Assembly: GCF_003324565.1 (NCBI RefSeq)
Contig: NZ_QOLA01000018.1
Span: 112,730-176,729, forward strand
Source: Streptomyces sp. SDr-06
GTDB lineage: Bacteria; Actinomycetota; Actinomycetes; Streptomycetales; Streptomycetaceae
Direction: 5' to 3'
Length of the DNA: 64,000 nucleotides
Shown piece after piece: positions 16,198 through 24,598 of this stretch. A program made the translations under genes and the position numbers. How positions within the stretch are numbered: the first letter of the stretch is position 1; each line of letters begins with the position of its first letter. The notes beneath the pieces are model-generated. The model did not search any database and was not told the DNA's origin. It was given only the letters and a program-made list of their open reading frames with translations.

Positions 16198-17476
16198 CTG
16201 GGCGGGGAACGTGACGGCGCGTCCGGCGAGGGAGGTGTCCCCGGCCTCCGCGGCCGAGCTCGCCGACGCCGTGCGCCGGGCCGCCGAGGACGGCCTGAGC
16301 GTGAAGGCGGTCGGCACCGGCCACTCCTTCACCGCGGCCGCCGCGACCGACGGCGTGCTCATACGCCCCGACCTGCTGACCGGCATCCGCGGGATCGACC
16401 GCGCGGCGATGACCGTCACCGTCGAGGCCGGCACCCCGCTGAAGCGGCTCAACACGGTGCTCGCCAGGGAAGGCCTGTCGCTCACGAACATGGGCGACAT
16501 CATGGAGCAGACCGTGGCGGGCGCGACCAGCACCGGCACACACGGCACCGGCCGCGACTCGGCCTCGATCGCCGCCCAGATCACGGCACTTGAGCTGGTC
16601 ACGGCCGACGGCTCGATCCTCACCTGCTCCGAGAAGGAGAACCCCGAGGTCTTCGCGGCGGCCCGGATCGGGCTGGGCGCGCTCGGCGTCGTCACCGCGA
16701 TCACCTTCGCCGTGGAGCCGGTCTTCCTGCTCACGGCCCGCGAGGAGCCGATGGCCTTCGACAGGGTCACCGCCGAGTTCGACGGCCTCTTCGCGGAGAA
16801 CGAGCACTTCGAGTTCTACTGGTTCCCCCACACCGGCAACTGCAACACCAAGCGCAACAACCGCAGCGCCGGGCCCGCCGCCCCGCCCGGGCGGCTGAGC
16901 GGGTGGATCGAGGACGAGTTCATGTCCAACGGGCTCTTCCAGGTGGTGTGTTCGCTCGGCCGGGCGGTGCCCGCCACCATCCCGTCGATCGCGAAGGTCT
17001 CCAGCCGGGCGCTCTCCGCCCGCACGTACACCGACATTCCGTACAAGGTCTTCACAAGTCCGCGCCGGGTGCGCTTCGTGGAGATGGAGTACGCCCTGCC
17101 GCGCGAGGCCGTCGTGGGCGCGCTGCGTGAGGTCAAGGCCCTGGTGGACCGCTCGCCGCTGCGCGTGAGCTTCCCGGTGGAGGTCCGCACCGCGCCCGCC
17201 GACGACATCGCGCTCTCCACCGCCTCCGGCCGCGACACCGCCTACATAGCCGTGCACATGTACAAGGGCACGCCGTACCAGGCGTACTTCACGGCGGTCG
17301 AGCGGATCATGACGGCGCACGCGGGCCGGCCGCACTGGGGCAAGCTGCACACGCGCGACGCGGCCTACTTCGCGGACGTCTACCCGCGCTTCGCCGAGTT
17401 CACCGCCCTGCGCGACCGGCTCGACCCGGAGCGCCGGTTCGCCAACGGCTATCTCCGCCGGGTCCTCGGCGACTGA
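16163..17476 (+). CDS. FAD-linked D-arabinono-1,4-lactone oxidase family protein
   Basis: A 437-residue flavoprotein. The N-terminal PCMH-type FAD domain has VKAVGTGHSFTAAAATDG, whose His (about residue 54) is the likely covalent flavin attachment site, and then GATSTGTHGTG. The C-terminal ALO domain contains EFYWFPHTGNCNTKRNN and ends GKLHTRDAAYF...YPRFAEFTALRDRLDPERRFANGYLRRVLG, typical of L-gulono/D-arabinono-lactone oxidases and alditol oxidases. The physiological substrate is not clear. Start ATG at 16163 gives the canonical STWRNWAGN beginning; upstream frame is antisense to the MFS gene's end. Its stop faces the next gene with an 8-bp gap. Confidence 0.9.
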   Translation: MGGANGSSTWRNWAGNVTARPAREVSPASAAELADAVRRAAEDGLSVKAVGTGHSFTAAAATDGVLIRPDLLTGIRGIDRAAMTVTVEAGTPLKRLNTVLAREGLSLTNMGDIMEQTVAGATSTGTHGTGRDSASIAAQITALELVTADGSILTCSEKENPEVFAAARIGLGALGVVTAITFAVEPVFLLTAREEPMAFDRVTAEFDGLFAENEHFEFYWFPHTGNCNTKRNNRSAGPAAPPGRLSGWIEDEFMSNGLFQVVCSLGRAVPATIPSIAKVSSRALSARTYTDIPYKVFTSPRRVRFVEMEYALPREAVVGALREVKALVDRSPLRVSFPVEVRTAPADDIALSTASGRDTAYIAVHMYKGTPYQAYFTAVERIMTAHAGRPHWGKLHTRDAAYFADVYPRFAEFTALRDRLDPERRFANGYLRRVLGD

Positions 17477-17484
17477 TCCCGGTC

Positions 17485-18504
17485 CTACGGAGCGGGGGTC
17501 GCCCCGGACCGGCCGTCGGGAGTGCTCCGGCCGCCGGACCCGCTTCCGGAACTCCCCGCGCTCCCGGCATCGCCGGAACCGGAGCTCTTCGAGCCGGACG
17601 GGGTGGGCGTCGGAGTCGGCGTCGTACCGCCCGAGCCGGAGCCCGATCCGGAATCCGAGCCCGGATCGGCCGATTTGGAGGGCGAGGCCGACGGCGAGGG
17701 CCCCTTCGTCGAGGAGTGGCCTCCGGTCGTCCCGCCCTCGCCGGTACCCGGGTCCGACGAGCCGCCGGTTCCCGGCGAGGGCGTGTGGCGCCCGCCCGGG
17801 TCGGACGGCGCCGGCGGATCCTTCCGCTCGGAGCCGCCGGTGAGCACGGAGGTCAGGGTGGTGCCGCCGCCGTTGCCGCCGACCTCACCCCCGGAGATCA
17901 GTTCGTACGCGGTGATGCCGCCCATCGACACCCCGAAGACCACGGCGGCCGCGAGCAGCGGCCGCTTCCATCCACGCAGCCGGGTGCCGTGGACCGTGGC
18001 CTCGTTGAACTCCCGGGCGGCGCCCGCGCCGGACGGCAACAGCTGGGTCCCGTCGACCGACTTGAGCAGTTGGGTCCGGTCGGCGTCGGCCGGCCCGATC
18101 AGTTGTGTCCGGTCCGGGTCGACCCGGCCGAGCAGCTGCGTGCTGTCGGGGTCGACGCGGCCGAGCAGTTGAGTGCGGTCCGCGTCGGGTCCCGGCGGCT
18201 CCGTGGTCTCGTCCGCCCTCCCCTTGTACGGGGAGATCACGGGCACTTGGCGGGAGCCGATCTTGGCCTGGACGGTGACCTCGCGCAGTTGCTCGCCGGT
18301 CCGCTTGAAGAAGTGCTGGAAGATGGTGCCGCCGCAGGTGGCGACCACGCTCACGACACCGGCCCCGAGGAACGTTCCGTACACGCCCAGTTGCGAGGCG
18401 AGCACCGCCGCGGTGACCGCGGCGAGCGCGCTGCCCGCGACCTGGGGCACGCTCAGATCGATGCGCTTCTTCTCTTCCGTCCCGGTGTCCGGCCTGTCAC
18501 TCAT
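17485..18504 (-). CDS. Membrane protein with 11-residue DxDRTQLLGRV repeats and Ser/Pro-rich tail
   Basis: A 339-residue protein of no recognised family. A charged N-terminus is followed by a hydrophobic pair (about 20-58), a linker with SPYKGRADETTEPPG, then about four and a half tandem 11-residue repeats (about 107-147) of the form DADRTQLLGRV / DPDSTQLLGRV / DPDRTQLIGPA / DADRTQLLKSV / DGTQLL. A single membrane helix follows (about 171-187), then a 150-residue Gly/Ser/Pro/Thr-rich tail that is probably outside the cell. Each repeat has Thr with acidic residues before it and hydrophobic residues after it, which resembles Ser/Thr-kinase or FHA-docking sites; that is inference only. Start ATG at 18504. 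Divergent from sepH. Confidence 0.72.
   Translation of the reverse strand: MSDRPDTGTEEKKRIDLSVPQVAGSALAAVTAAVLASQLGVYGTFLGAGVVSVVATCGGTIFQHFFKRTGEQLREVTVQAKIGSRQVPVISPYKGRADETTEPPGPDADRTQLLGRVDPDSTQLLGRVDPDRTQLIGPADADRTQLLKSVDGTQLLPSGAGAAREFNEATVHGTRLRGWKRPLLAAAVVFGVSMGGITAYELISGGEVGGNGGGTTLTSVLTGGSERKDPPAPSDPGGRHTPSPGTGGSSDPGTGEGGTTGGHSSTKGPSPSASPSKSADPGSDSGSGSGSGGTTPTPTPTPSGSKSSGSGDAGSAGSSGSGSGGRSTPDGRSGATPAP
18066..18186 (-). repeat. Tandem 33-bp coding repeats
   Basis: The DNA behind the 11-residue TQLL repeats. Units differ at several bases, so the array is old or under selection at the protein level rather than a recent slippage. Confidence 0.65.
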
Positions 18505-19002
18505 TCCCAGCCTCTGTTCGCCCTTCTCGTCCGCCTTGCACTGAGAAAGGACATTTGAGCGAAAGGAATAGTTCCGCATCCGGAGATTGTGTGAAGCAGG
18601 ACACGTACGGACCGCACACGAAGGCGTCAGGGCGGGTTCAACTCCCGTACTCCGCGAGAACTTCGGCGGCGCGCCGGTCCACCCACGTGGCCCGAATGGA
18701 GTACTGTGGCGAGCCCTGGGCCCCGGGTCCCACACGGGTATCCGGGACTACGGGAGGGGGCCGAACGCGGCACTCGAACCGGCGGCGCCGCGGCACCGCA
18801 CGGGCGCCTGCTGCACAGAGTGACCAGCCCGGTCACTCTGCGTTGCGAAAAGGTAACCGTGCCATAACGGCGTTCCAGGGCCCATGCCCGACACGCCGGG
18901 CAACTCGGCAATGTTGTGGCAGGCTGCACCCGGGCAGGCCACACTCGACTAGCGGAAGCAGCGACGCACGTGACGTCGGCAGGCACCACCCGGGAGGTCC
19001 CC
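18505..19002. other. 498-bp divergent intergenic region upstream of sepH
   Basis: No convincing gene lies here. The region is less GC-rich than its flanks near 18540-18600. It holds a tRNA T-arm-like sequence at 18632-18648 without the rest of a tRNA, and a perfect inverted repeat at 18816-18840. It must contain the promoters of sepH and of the repeat-protein gene. Confidence 0.6.
18816..18840. promoter_or_regulatory. CAGAGTGACC-N5-GGTCACTCTG inverted repeat
   Basis: Two perfect 10-bp arms around AGCCC, 163 bp before the sepH start. It could be an operator (GTGACC...GGTCAC dyad) or the hairpin of a short upstream transcript. There is no T-run after it, which argues against a plain terminator. 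Confidence 0.45.
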
Positions 19003-20046
19003 ATGCCCGAACTGCGTGTCGTGGCCGTCTCCAACGACGGCACACGACTGGTGCTCAAGGCTGCGGACAGCACGGAGTACACGCTTCCGATCGACGAGCG
19101 GCTCCGGGCCGCTGTGCGCAACGACCGAGCGCGCCTCGGACAGATCGAGATCGAGGTGGAGAGCCACCTCCGCCCGCGCGACATCCAGGCGCGTATACGA
19201 GCCGGTGCCTCCGCCGAGGAGGTCGCCCAGCTCGCCGGCATTCCGGTCGACCGCGTACGCCGCTTCGAAGGCCCCGTCCTCGCCGAGCGCGCCTTCATGG
19301 CGGAGCGGGCGCGGAAGACTCCCGTGCGCCGTCCGGGCGAGAACACCGGGCCCCAGCTCGGCGAGGCCGTCCAGGAGCGGCTGTTGCTGCGCGGCGCCGA
19401 CAAGGACAGCGCCCAGTGGGACTCCTGGCGCCGCGACGACGGCACCTGGGAAGTCCTGCTCGTGTACTTGGTCGCGGGCGAGCCGCACTCCGCGAGCTGG
19501 ACCTACGACCCGCCGCGCCGGCTCGTCCAGGCCGTCGACGACGAGGCCCGCTCGCTGATCGGCGAGTCCGACGACACCCTCACCACCGTTCCGGAACCGA
19601 GCTTCCCGTTCGTGCCCCGGATCGCCCGGCTGCCCCGCGACCGGCCGCTGGACCGCGCCCTGGACCGGCAGTTGGAGCGCCCGGTGGCGCCTCCCGAGCC
19701 GGTGGTGGACGAGAGCGACTCGCTGACCAGTCTGCTCGAAGCCGTGCCGAGCTTCCGCGGCGACATGGTCGTGCCCGAGCGTCCGACGGCTCCGCCCGAG
19801 CCCCCCGAGACCGAACCGGCCGCCGAGCCGGAGGTCGAGGAGCCGCCCGCGCCGGCCGCTTCGGCGGGTGCGGGTGCCGCGTACGCGGACGTCCTGATGC
19901 CGCGCACGGTGGCCGGTCACCGCGACCGGCTCACCGGCACCACCGACCGGCAGGCCGAGGCGGACGGGGTCCGTCCCGGGCGCAGGGCGGCGGTCCCCAG
20001 CTGGGACGAGATCGTGTTCGGTACGCGGCGGAAGAAGCAGGACTGA
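19003..20046 (+). CDS. sepH: Septation protein SepH (FtsZ regulator)
   Basis: A 347-residue protein. The N-terminal DUF3071 region (about 1-170) begins MPELRVVAVSNDGTRLVLK and carries a helix-turn-helix-like ASAEEVAQLAGIPVDRVRRFEGPV (about 68-92). The middle is Pro/acid-rich and disordered, and the C-terminus ends in the conserved VPSWDEIVFGTRRKKQD. SepH of Streptomyces stimulates FtsZ assembly and sporulation septation and binds DNA loosely; the C-terminal motif is a hallmark. The start is ATG at 19003 with GGGAGG 8 bases before. A terminator hairpin follows 72 bp after the stop. Confidence 0.93.
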   Translation: MPELRVVAVSNDGTRLVLKAADSTEYTLPIDERLRAAVRNDRARLGQIEIEVESHLRPRDIQARIRAGASAEEVAQLAGIPVDRVRRFEGPVLAERAFMAERARKTPVRRPGENTGPQLGEAVQERLLLRGADKDSAQWDSWRRDDGTWEVLLVYLVAGEPHSASWTYDPPRRLVQAVDDEARSLIGESDDTLTTVPEPSFPFVPRIARLPRDRPLDRALDRQLERPVAPPEPVVDESDSLTSLLEAVPSFRGDMVVPERPTAPPEPPETEPAAEPEVEEPPAPAASAGAGAAYADVLMPRTVAGHRDRLTGTTDRQAEADGVRPGRRAAVPSWDEIVFGTRRKKQD

Positions 20047-20117
20047 ACGTTCGACCGCGGGGCCGCGCCCGCCCGGGCCCCTCGTGGCGCGCCCGGCGGG
20101 CGCGGTACGGAGTCCGG

Positions 20118-20142
20118 GCCCGCACGCCTCACGCGTGCGGGC
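20118..20142. terminator. Terminator between sepH and the sulfurtransferase gene
   Basis: Perfect 10-bp stem GCCCGCACGC / GCGTGCGGGC with a CTCAC loop, followed by TCTCG. It lies between two convergent genes. Confidence 0.75.
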
Positions 20143-20190
20143 TCTCGACCCTCCCGCGCCCCTGAGAGCGCGGGGCGCCGCCCCCCCCTG

Positions 20191-21039
20191 CTACTGCGGG
20201 TCGGGTCCCGTGGCCACCGGCCGGGACTCGTCCGCCGACCACTCCGACCACGAACCGGCGTACAGCGCCGCCGGAATGCCCGCGACCGCGAGCGCGAGCA
20301 CCTCGTGTGCGCCCGAGACCCCCGAGCCGCAGTACACGCCGACCTCGGTGCCCGAGGCGCCAAGGGCCTTGAAGCGGGCGGCCAGTTCGTCGGCGGGCAG
20401 GAAGCGGCCGTCCGGGCCCACGTTCTCCGTGGTCGGCGCCGAGTGGGCGCCCGGGATGTGTCCGCCCACCCGGTCGATCGGCTCCACCTCCCCGCGGTAC
20501 CGCTCCCCCGCGCGGGCGTCGAGCAGCAGTCCGGAGCGGGCCAGCGCCGCCGCCGCGTCCGCATCGAGGAGCTTGAGGGCGCCCGGCTCCGGCCGGAAGT
20601 CGCCCTCGGCGGGCGTGGGGATTTCGGTGGAGAGCTCTCCCGTCCACGCGGCCAGCCCGCCGTCGAGGACGCGGACGTCCTGGTGGCCCGTCCAGCGCAG
20701 CAGCCACCACGCACGCGCGGCCGCCCAGCCCTGGCCGCCGTCGTAGACGACGACCGGCCTGCCGGCCGACACGCCCGCCCTGCGCATGACCCGGCCGAAT
20801 TCGGCCACGTCCGGCAGCGGGTGCCGGCCGCCGGATCCGGGCGGTCCGGCCAGTTCCGCGTCGAGGTCGACGAAGACCGCGCCGGGCAGGTGCCCGGCCG
20901 CGTACTCGGCACGTCCGTCGAACGGGGCGGCGCCGGCCGCCTTCGCCGTGCTCAGCTGCCAGCGGATGTCGAGCAGCACCGGCGGCCGCGGTCCGGCCGC
21001 CTCGGCCGCGAGTTCGGATGCGGAGATGATGGCATTCAT
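20191..21039 (-). CDS. Sulfurtransferase (tandem rhodanese, thiosulfate/3-mercaptopyruvate type)
   Basis: A 282-residue protein of two rhodanese domains. The N-terminal one (about 1-140) is inactive in the usual way and begins with the VLLDIRWQL motif. The C-terminal one (about 160-280) has the active-site Cys in VYCGSGVSGAHEVLAL. It moves sulfane sulfur from thiosulfate or 3-mercaptopyruvate to cyanide or thiols; the CGSGVS(G/A) loop is closer to the 3-mercaptopyruvate/thiosulfate group than to CRKGV(T) bovine-type rhodaneses. The start is ATG at 21037-21039. It is a cytoplasmic protein without a signal peptide. Confidence 0.9.
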   Translation of the reverse strand: MNAIISASELAAEAAGPRPPVLLDIRWQLSTAKAAGAAPFDGRAEYAAGHLPGAVFVDLDAELAGPPGSGGRHPLPDVAEFGRVMRRAGVSAGRPVVVYDGGQGWAAARAWWLLRWTGHQDVRVLDGGLAAWTGELSTEIPTPAEGDFRPEPGALKLLDADAAAALARSGLLLDARAGERYRGEVEPIDRVGGHIPGAHSAPTTENVGPDGRFLPADELAARFKALGASGTEVGVYCGSGVSGAHEVLALAVAGIPAALYAGSWSEWSADESRPVATGPDPQ

Positions 21040-21250
21040 GGGCTCATCCTCGCGCAGAGTTCACCGCGAACGTAACGCCCAGGAAAAGGATGAGAGTCCC
21101 CAAAACGGGCATCCTCCTGCGGGAACGCGCCAAAAACGGCGCGGCCGGGGCGCGCTGCGGCGCTGGGGGTGGAAGCATCGGCCCGGGTGCGCAGGTTCCC
21201 CGTACCGCACCTCCAGCAGCAGTATGGCTACGGCCGAGGAGAGAGTGACG

Positions 21251-22024
21251 ATGACCCAGTCGGAGACCCGGCGCACACCTGGCACGCCCTGCTGGGTGAG
21301 TCTCATGGTGCACGGTCTGGCCGCGACCCAGGAGTTCTACGGAGCACTGTTCGGCTGGGAGTTCCGCCCCGGCCCGCAGCAGCTCGGCCCGTACGTCCGC
21401 GCGCTGCTCGACGGCAAGGAGGTCGCCGGGATCGGGCAGCTGCCGCCCGACCGGCATCTGCCGATCGCCTGGACCACCTATCTGGCCACCGACGACGCGG
21501 ACGCGACGGCCGAGACGATCCGGCACTGCGGCGGCACGGTCGGCGTCGGCCCGCTCGACGCCGCCGACGCGGGCCGGATGGCCATCGCTTCGGACCCGGC
21601 GGGCGCGGTGTTCGGGATCTGGCAGGCGGGCGCGCACATCGGGACCGCCATCGCGGGCGCGCCCGGCACCCCGGTGTGGAACGAGCTGGTCACGCGCGAG
21701 ACCTCGTCGGTCGGCAAGTTCTACCAGGCGGTGTTCGGCTACGACCTGGAGGCCGTGGTGTCGGCCGACTTCGACTATGTGACGCTGAACCTGGCGGGCC
21801 GCGCGGTCGCCTCCCTGCACGGCGTGGGCAACGCGCTGCCGCGCGACAAGGGCGCGCACTGGATGACGTACTTCGAGGTGGTCGATGTCGACGAGGCCGC
21901 CGTGCGGGTGGCCGACCTCGGCGGGCACGTCCTCCAGCAGCCGCGCGAGGGCGCGAGCGGACGGGTGGCGACGGTCGCCGACCCGGAGGGCTCGGTCTTC
22001 ACCCTCGTACGATCGAACCCCTGA
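21251..22024 (+). CDS. VOC family protein (two glyoxalase-like domains)
   Basis: A 257-residue protein made of two vicinal-oxygen-chelate units, about 10-125 and 135-255. The first has FYGALFGWEFRPG and the second FYQAVFGYDLEAV, and both end in DPEGSVF-like strands (DPAGAVFGIWQ and DPEGSVFTLV). Such proteins include glyoxalases, dioxygenases and antibiotic-binding proteins such as bleomycin-resistance relatives; the active chemistry here is unknown. ATG at 21251 is preceded by GAGGAGAG. It is convergent with tdk. Confidence 0.88.
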   Translation: MTQSETRRTPGTPCWVSLMVHGLAATQEFYGALFGWEFRPGPQQLGPYVRALLDGKEVAGIGQLPPDRHLPIAWTTYLATDDADATAETIRHCGGTVGVGPLDAADAGRMAIASDPAGAVFGIWQAGAHIGTAIAGAPGTPVWNELVTRETSSVGKFYQAVFGYDLEAVVSADFDYVTLNLAGRAVASLHGVGNALPRDKGAHWMTYFEVVDVDEAAVRVADLGGHVLQQPREGASGRVATVADPEGSVFTLVRSNP

Positions 22025-22096
22025 CCCCAACCTCCTCGGTCGGTACGGGAGTTGCGGTGGCCTGCGCCGGGACGCGCAGGCGCACCCCGCCGACTC

Positions 22097-22747
22097 CTAG
22101 GGAGCCGCCACGGGCAGCACGTCCGGGGACAGGGCCGCCGCGCGGGCCGAGGCGCTCGTCATCCGCCTGCGGTGGTGGCGTCGGCACAGCACCTCGTAAC
22201 CGATCTCGTCCTGCGACTGGTTGACGTCGCCGACGACGACCTGGGCGCCCTCGACGACCATCCGGCCGCCTATGGTGCGGGCGTTGTGGGTGGCGCGGGC
22301 TCCGCACCAGCACAGCGCCTCGACCTGGAGCACCTCGACCCGGTCGGCGAGTTCGACCAGCCGCTGGGACCCGGGGAACAGCTTGGAGCGGAAGTCGGTG
22401 GTGATCCCGAAGGCGAAGACGTCGAGGTCGAGGTCGTCGACGACCCGGGCGAGCTGGTCGATCTGTTCGGGCGCGAGGAACTGGGCCTCGTCCGCGATCA
22501 CGTAGTCGCAGCGGCCGCCCTTGGAGAGGTGGGCGACGAGGTAGGCGTAGAAGTCGAAGCCGTCGGCGGCCTCGACCGCGTCGGTCACCAGGCCGAGCCG
22601 GGAGGACAGCTTGCCCTCGCCCGCCCGGTCGTCCCGGGTGAAGATCATGCCCTGGAGACCGCGCGCGGAGCGGTTGTGCTCGATCTGAAGAGCGAGGGTG
22701 CTCTTTCCGCAGTCCATCGTTCCGGAGAAGAACACCAGCTCGGGCAT
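22097..22747 (-). CDS. tdk: Thymidine kinase
   Basis: A 216-residue type II thymidine kinase that salvages thymidine to dTMP. Motifs visible are the P-loop FFSGTMDCGKST (about 7-18), Walker-B-like VIADEAQFL with the catalytic Glu, the lasso region TTDFRSKLFPGSQRLVELAD, and a zinc-binding set in CWCGARATHNAR plus a later C-x-x-H (VLCRRHH). The start is ATG at 22745-22747. It ends the phosphodiesterase-tdk unit: the gap to the phosphodiesterase stop is 38 bp. Confidence 0.92.
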   Translation of the reverse strand: MPELVFFSGTMDCGKSTLALQIEHNRSARGLQGMIFTRDDRAGEGKLSSRLGLVTDAVEAADGFDFYAYLVAHLSKGGRCDYVIADEAQFLAPEQIDQLARVVDDLDLDVFAFGITTDFRSKLFPGSQRLVELADRVEVLQVEALCWCGARATHNARTIGGRMVVEGAQVVVGDVNQSQDEIGYEVLCRRHHRRRMTSASARAAALSPDVLPVAAP

Positions 22748-22785
22748 GGGAGGGTGACGGCCTTTCAGATCTGGGGAGGGGTCGG

Positions 22786-23973
22786 TTACGAGCGTACTTC
22801 GAGGAGCGGTACGAGCTGCTCCACCGCGGTCATCGAGCCGTGGTTGCCGACCATCAGGGACTCGTGGGGTTCGCGCTGCGAGGCGGTGATCACGACGTCG
22901 TCGTGCGCGGCGGCCACCACGTCGCCGATCCGCCCGTACACCCGCTCGTCGATGGCCGGGCCGAACCAGCCCGCCGCGATCGCCTCGTCGCGGCTCGCGA
23001 CCCAGAACTGCTCGCCGAGCACCTCGCGCCAGCAGGTCAGCACGTCGGACGCGGCACCCGGCACCGCGTACACATGGCGCGCCCGGCCCTCGCCGCCGAG
23101 CAGGGCCACCCCGGCGCGCAGCTCCCAGTCCTCGTCGAAGTCGATCCGGGACTGCTCGTCGAAGGGGATGTCGATCATGCCGTGGTCGGCGGTGACGTAC
23201 AGCGCCGCGCGCGGCGGCAGCTGCTCGGCCAGGCGCTGGGCGAGCCGGTCGACGTACATCAGCTGGCCGCGCCAGGCGTCGGAGTCCACGCCGAAGCGGT
23301 GGCCCTTGCCGTCGACCTCGGAGTAGTACGTGTAGACCAACGAGCGGTCGCCTGCGGCGAGTTGCTCGGCCGCGAGGTCCATGCGCTCCTCGCCGGAGAG
23401 CCTGCCGCGGAAGGTGCCGCCGCTGAGCGCGACCTTGGTGAGGGGGGTGTGCTCGAAGGTCGGCGAGGACACCTGCGCGGTGTGCACGCCGTCCTGGTCG
23501 GCGAGCTGGAAGACGGTGGGGTACGGCTGCCAGGCGTGCGGGTCGGTCCAGGGCTTCCAGCGGAGCTGGTTCATCAGCTCGCCGCTGTCGGGGTTGCGCG
23601 CGGTGTAGCCGGGCAGGCCGTGCTCGCCGGGGGCCAGTCCCGTGCCGACCGAGGCCAGCGACGTCGCGGTGGTGGCGGGGAACCCGGCGGTTATGGGCCG
23701 GCCGGTGCCGCCGCGCGAGGTGCCGAGCAGGGAGTGCAGATACGGGGCCTCGTCCGGGTGGGCCTTGATCTGCTCCCAGCCGAGGCCGTCGATGAGGAAG
23801 ACGCAGTTGCGGTCGGCGGGGGTGAGCCCGGCGATGCGCGCCTCGAACCCGGGTACGCCCTGGCCCGCCACGAGGGTGGGCAGCAGATCGGCGAGCGAGC
23901 CGGTGCCGTACTCGGGGACGGGTGCGGTGTCGAGGGCGAGGGGTTCGGGATCCTGCCAGGCGGGCTGGGCCAT
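22786..23973 (-). CDS. Alkaline-phosphatase-superfamily phosphodiesterase/nucleotide pyrophosphatase
   Basis: A 395-residue enzyme of the type I phosphodiesterase/NPP family. Metal ligands and the Thr nucleophile are visible: VFLIDGLGWEQIK (first Asp), TAGFPATTATSLASVGTGL (nucleophile Thr), and ADHGMIDIPF near residue 270 (Asp/His). A later NHGSMT supplies the last His. The substrate is unknown. The start is ATG 23971-23973; it shares one base (TGATG) with the DUF5998 stop, so translation is coupled. Confidence 0.87.
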   Translation of the reverse strand: MAQPAWQDPEPLALDTAPVPEYGTGSLADLLPTLVAGQGVPGFEARIAGLTPADRNCVFLIDGLGWEQIKAHPDEAPYLHSLLGTSRGGTGRPITAGFPATTATSLASVGTGLAPGEHGLPGYTARNPDSGELMNQLRWKPWTDPHAWQPYPTVFQLADQDGVHTAQVSSPTFEHTPLTKVALSGGTFRGRLSGEERMDLAAEQLAAGDRSLVYTYYSEVDGKGHRFGVDSDAWRGQLMYVDRLAQRLAEQLPPRAALYVTADHGMIDIPFDEQSRIDFDEDWELRAGVALLGGEGRARHVYAVPGAASDVLTCWREVLGEQFWVASRDEAIAAGWFGPAIDERVYGRIGDVVAAAHDDVVITASQREPHESLMVGNHGSMTAVEQLVPLLEVRS

Positions 23974-24560
23974 CAGCGGCCGGTCGCCGCGGTCGCCTCG
24001 GACAGCGCCTGGGCGAAGGCCAGGGTCTGGCGGACGGTGTCCGGGCCGTCACCGGCCTCGCTGACCCTCAGGCTCAGGTCGTCGGCGGTGGAGTTGCCGG
24101 TGTAGCCGTGGTCGGCGTCGCAGTTGGGGTCGCCGCAGGCGGCGGGCTCCAGGTCGATCCGCGCGACCGCGCCCCAGCCGATGGTCAGGACGACCTCGCG
24201 GGGCAGGGTGCCGGGCGTGTAGGACTCCGGGTTGGCGACGACGCGGCTCACCACGACCGACGAGATCCGGCCGAGCTTCACGGATTCCGTGGAGGTGGTC
24301 GCGTACGGCGTCGGGGAGCTGGTGTCCGCGTTCTGCTCGTCGGTGTGGCTGACGATGAAGCGGTTGTCGGTGAGTACGAGGACCGTCACATGGCGGCGCA
24401 CCTCGTTGGCGTCGAAGGTGGTCTCCTGGTGCACCAGGTACGACGCGATCGGTTCGCCGCCGACCGCGGCCTCCACCGCCTCGGCCACAAGGGCCGGGTA
24501 GTAGCCGCTGCGCTCGATCGCCGCGCGGAGCCCCTGGGTCGTCGTACCGGTCTTCGCCAT
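23973..24560 (-). CDS. DUF5998 family protein
   Basis: A 195-residue soluble protein. It starts MAKTGTTTQGLRAAIERSGYYPALVAEAVEAAVGGE and contains the conserved SYLVHQETTFDANEVRRHVTVLVLTD block (PH-domain-like strands), CGDPNCDADHGYTGN, and DDLSLRVSEAGDG. This matches an actinobacterial family of unknown function. It is translated just ahead of the phosphodiesterase with a 1-base overlap. An alternative start two residues upstream (MDP) exists; ATG at 24558-24560 follows CTTAAGATGG, with no strong ribosome site. Confidence 0.85.
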   Translation of the reverse strand: MAKTGTTTQGLRAAIERSGYYPALVAEAVEAAVGGEPIASYLVHQETTFDANEVRRHVTVLVLTDNRFIVSHTDEQNADTSSPTPYATTSTESVKLGRISSVVVSRVVANPESYTPGTLPREVVLTIGWGAVARIDLEPAACGDPNCDADHGYTGNSTADDLSLRVSEAGDGPDTVRQTLAFAQALSEATAATGR

Positions 24561-24598
24561 GGGGTCCATCTTAAGCGCCCGCCGGGGGCGGACGGCCC

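Noticed and set aside
18570..18658. tRNA-like T-arm (GCGGG-TTCAACT-CCCGT at 18632-18648) followed by ACTCCGC
   Set aside because: The T-arm is perfect and a D-arm-like GTGT...ACAC occurs upstream, but no anticodon stem forms in between and the acceptor pairs at only 5 of 7 positions. I do not call a tRNA or tRNA fragment.
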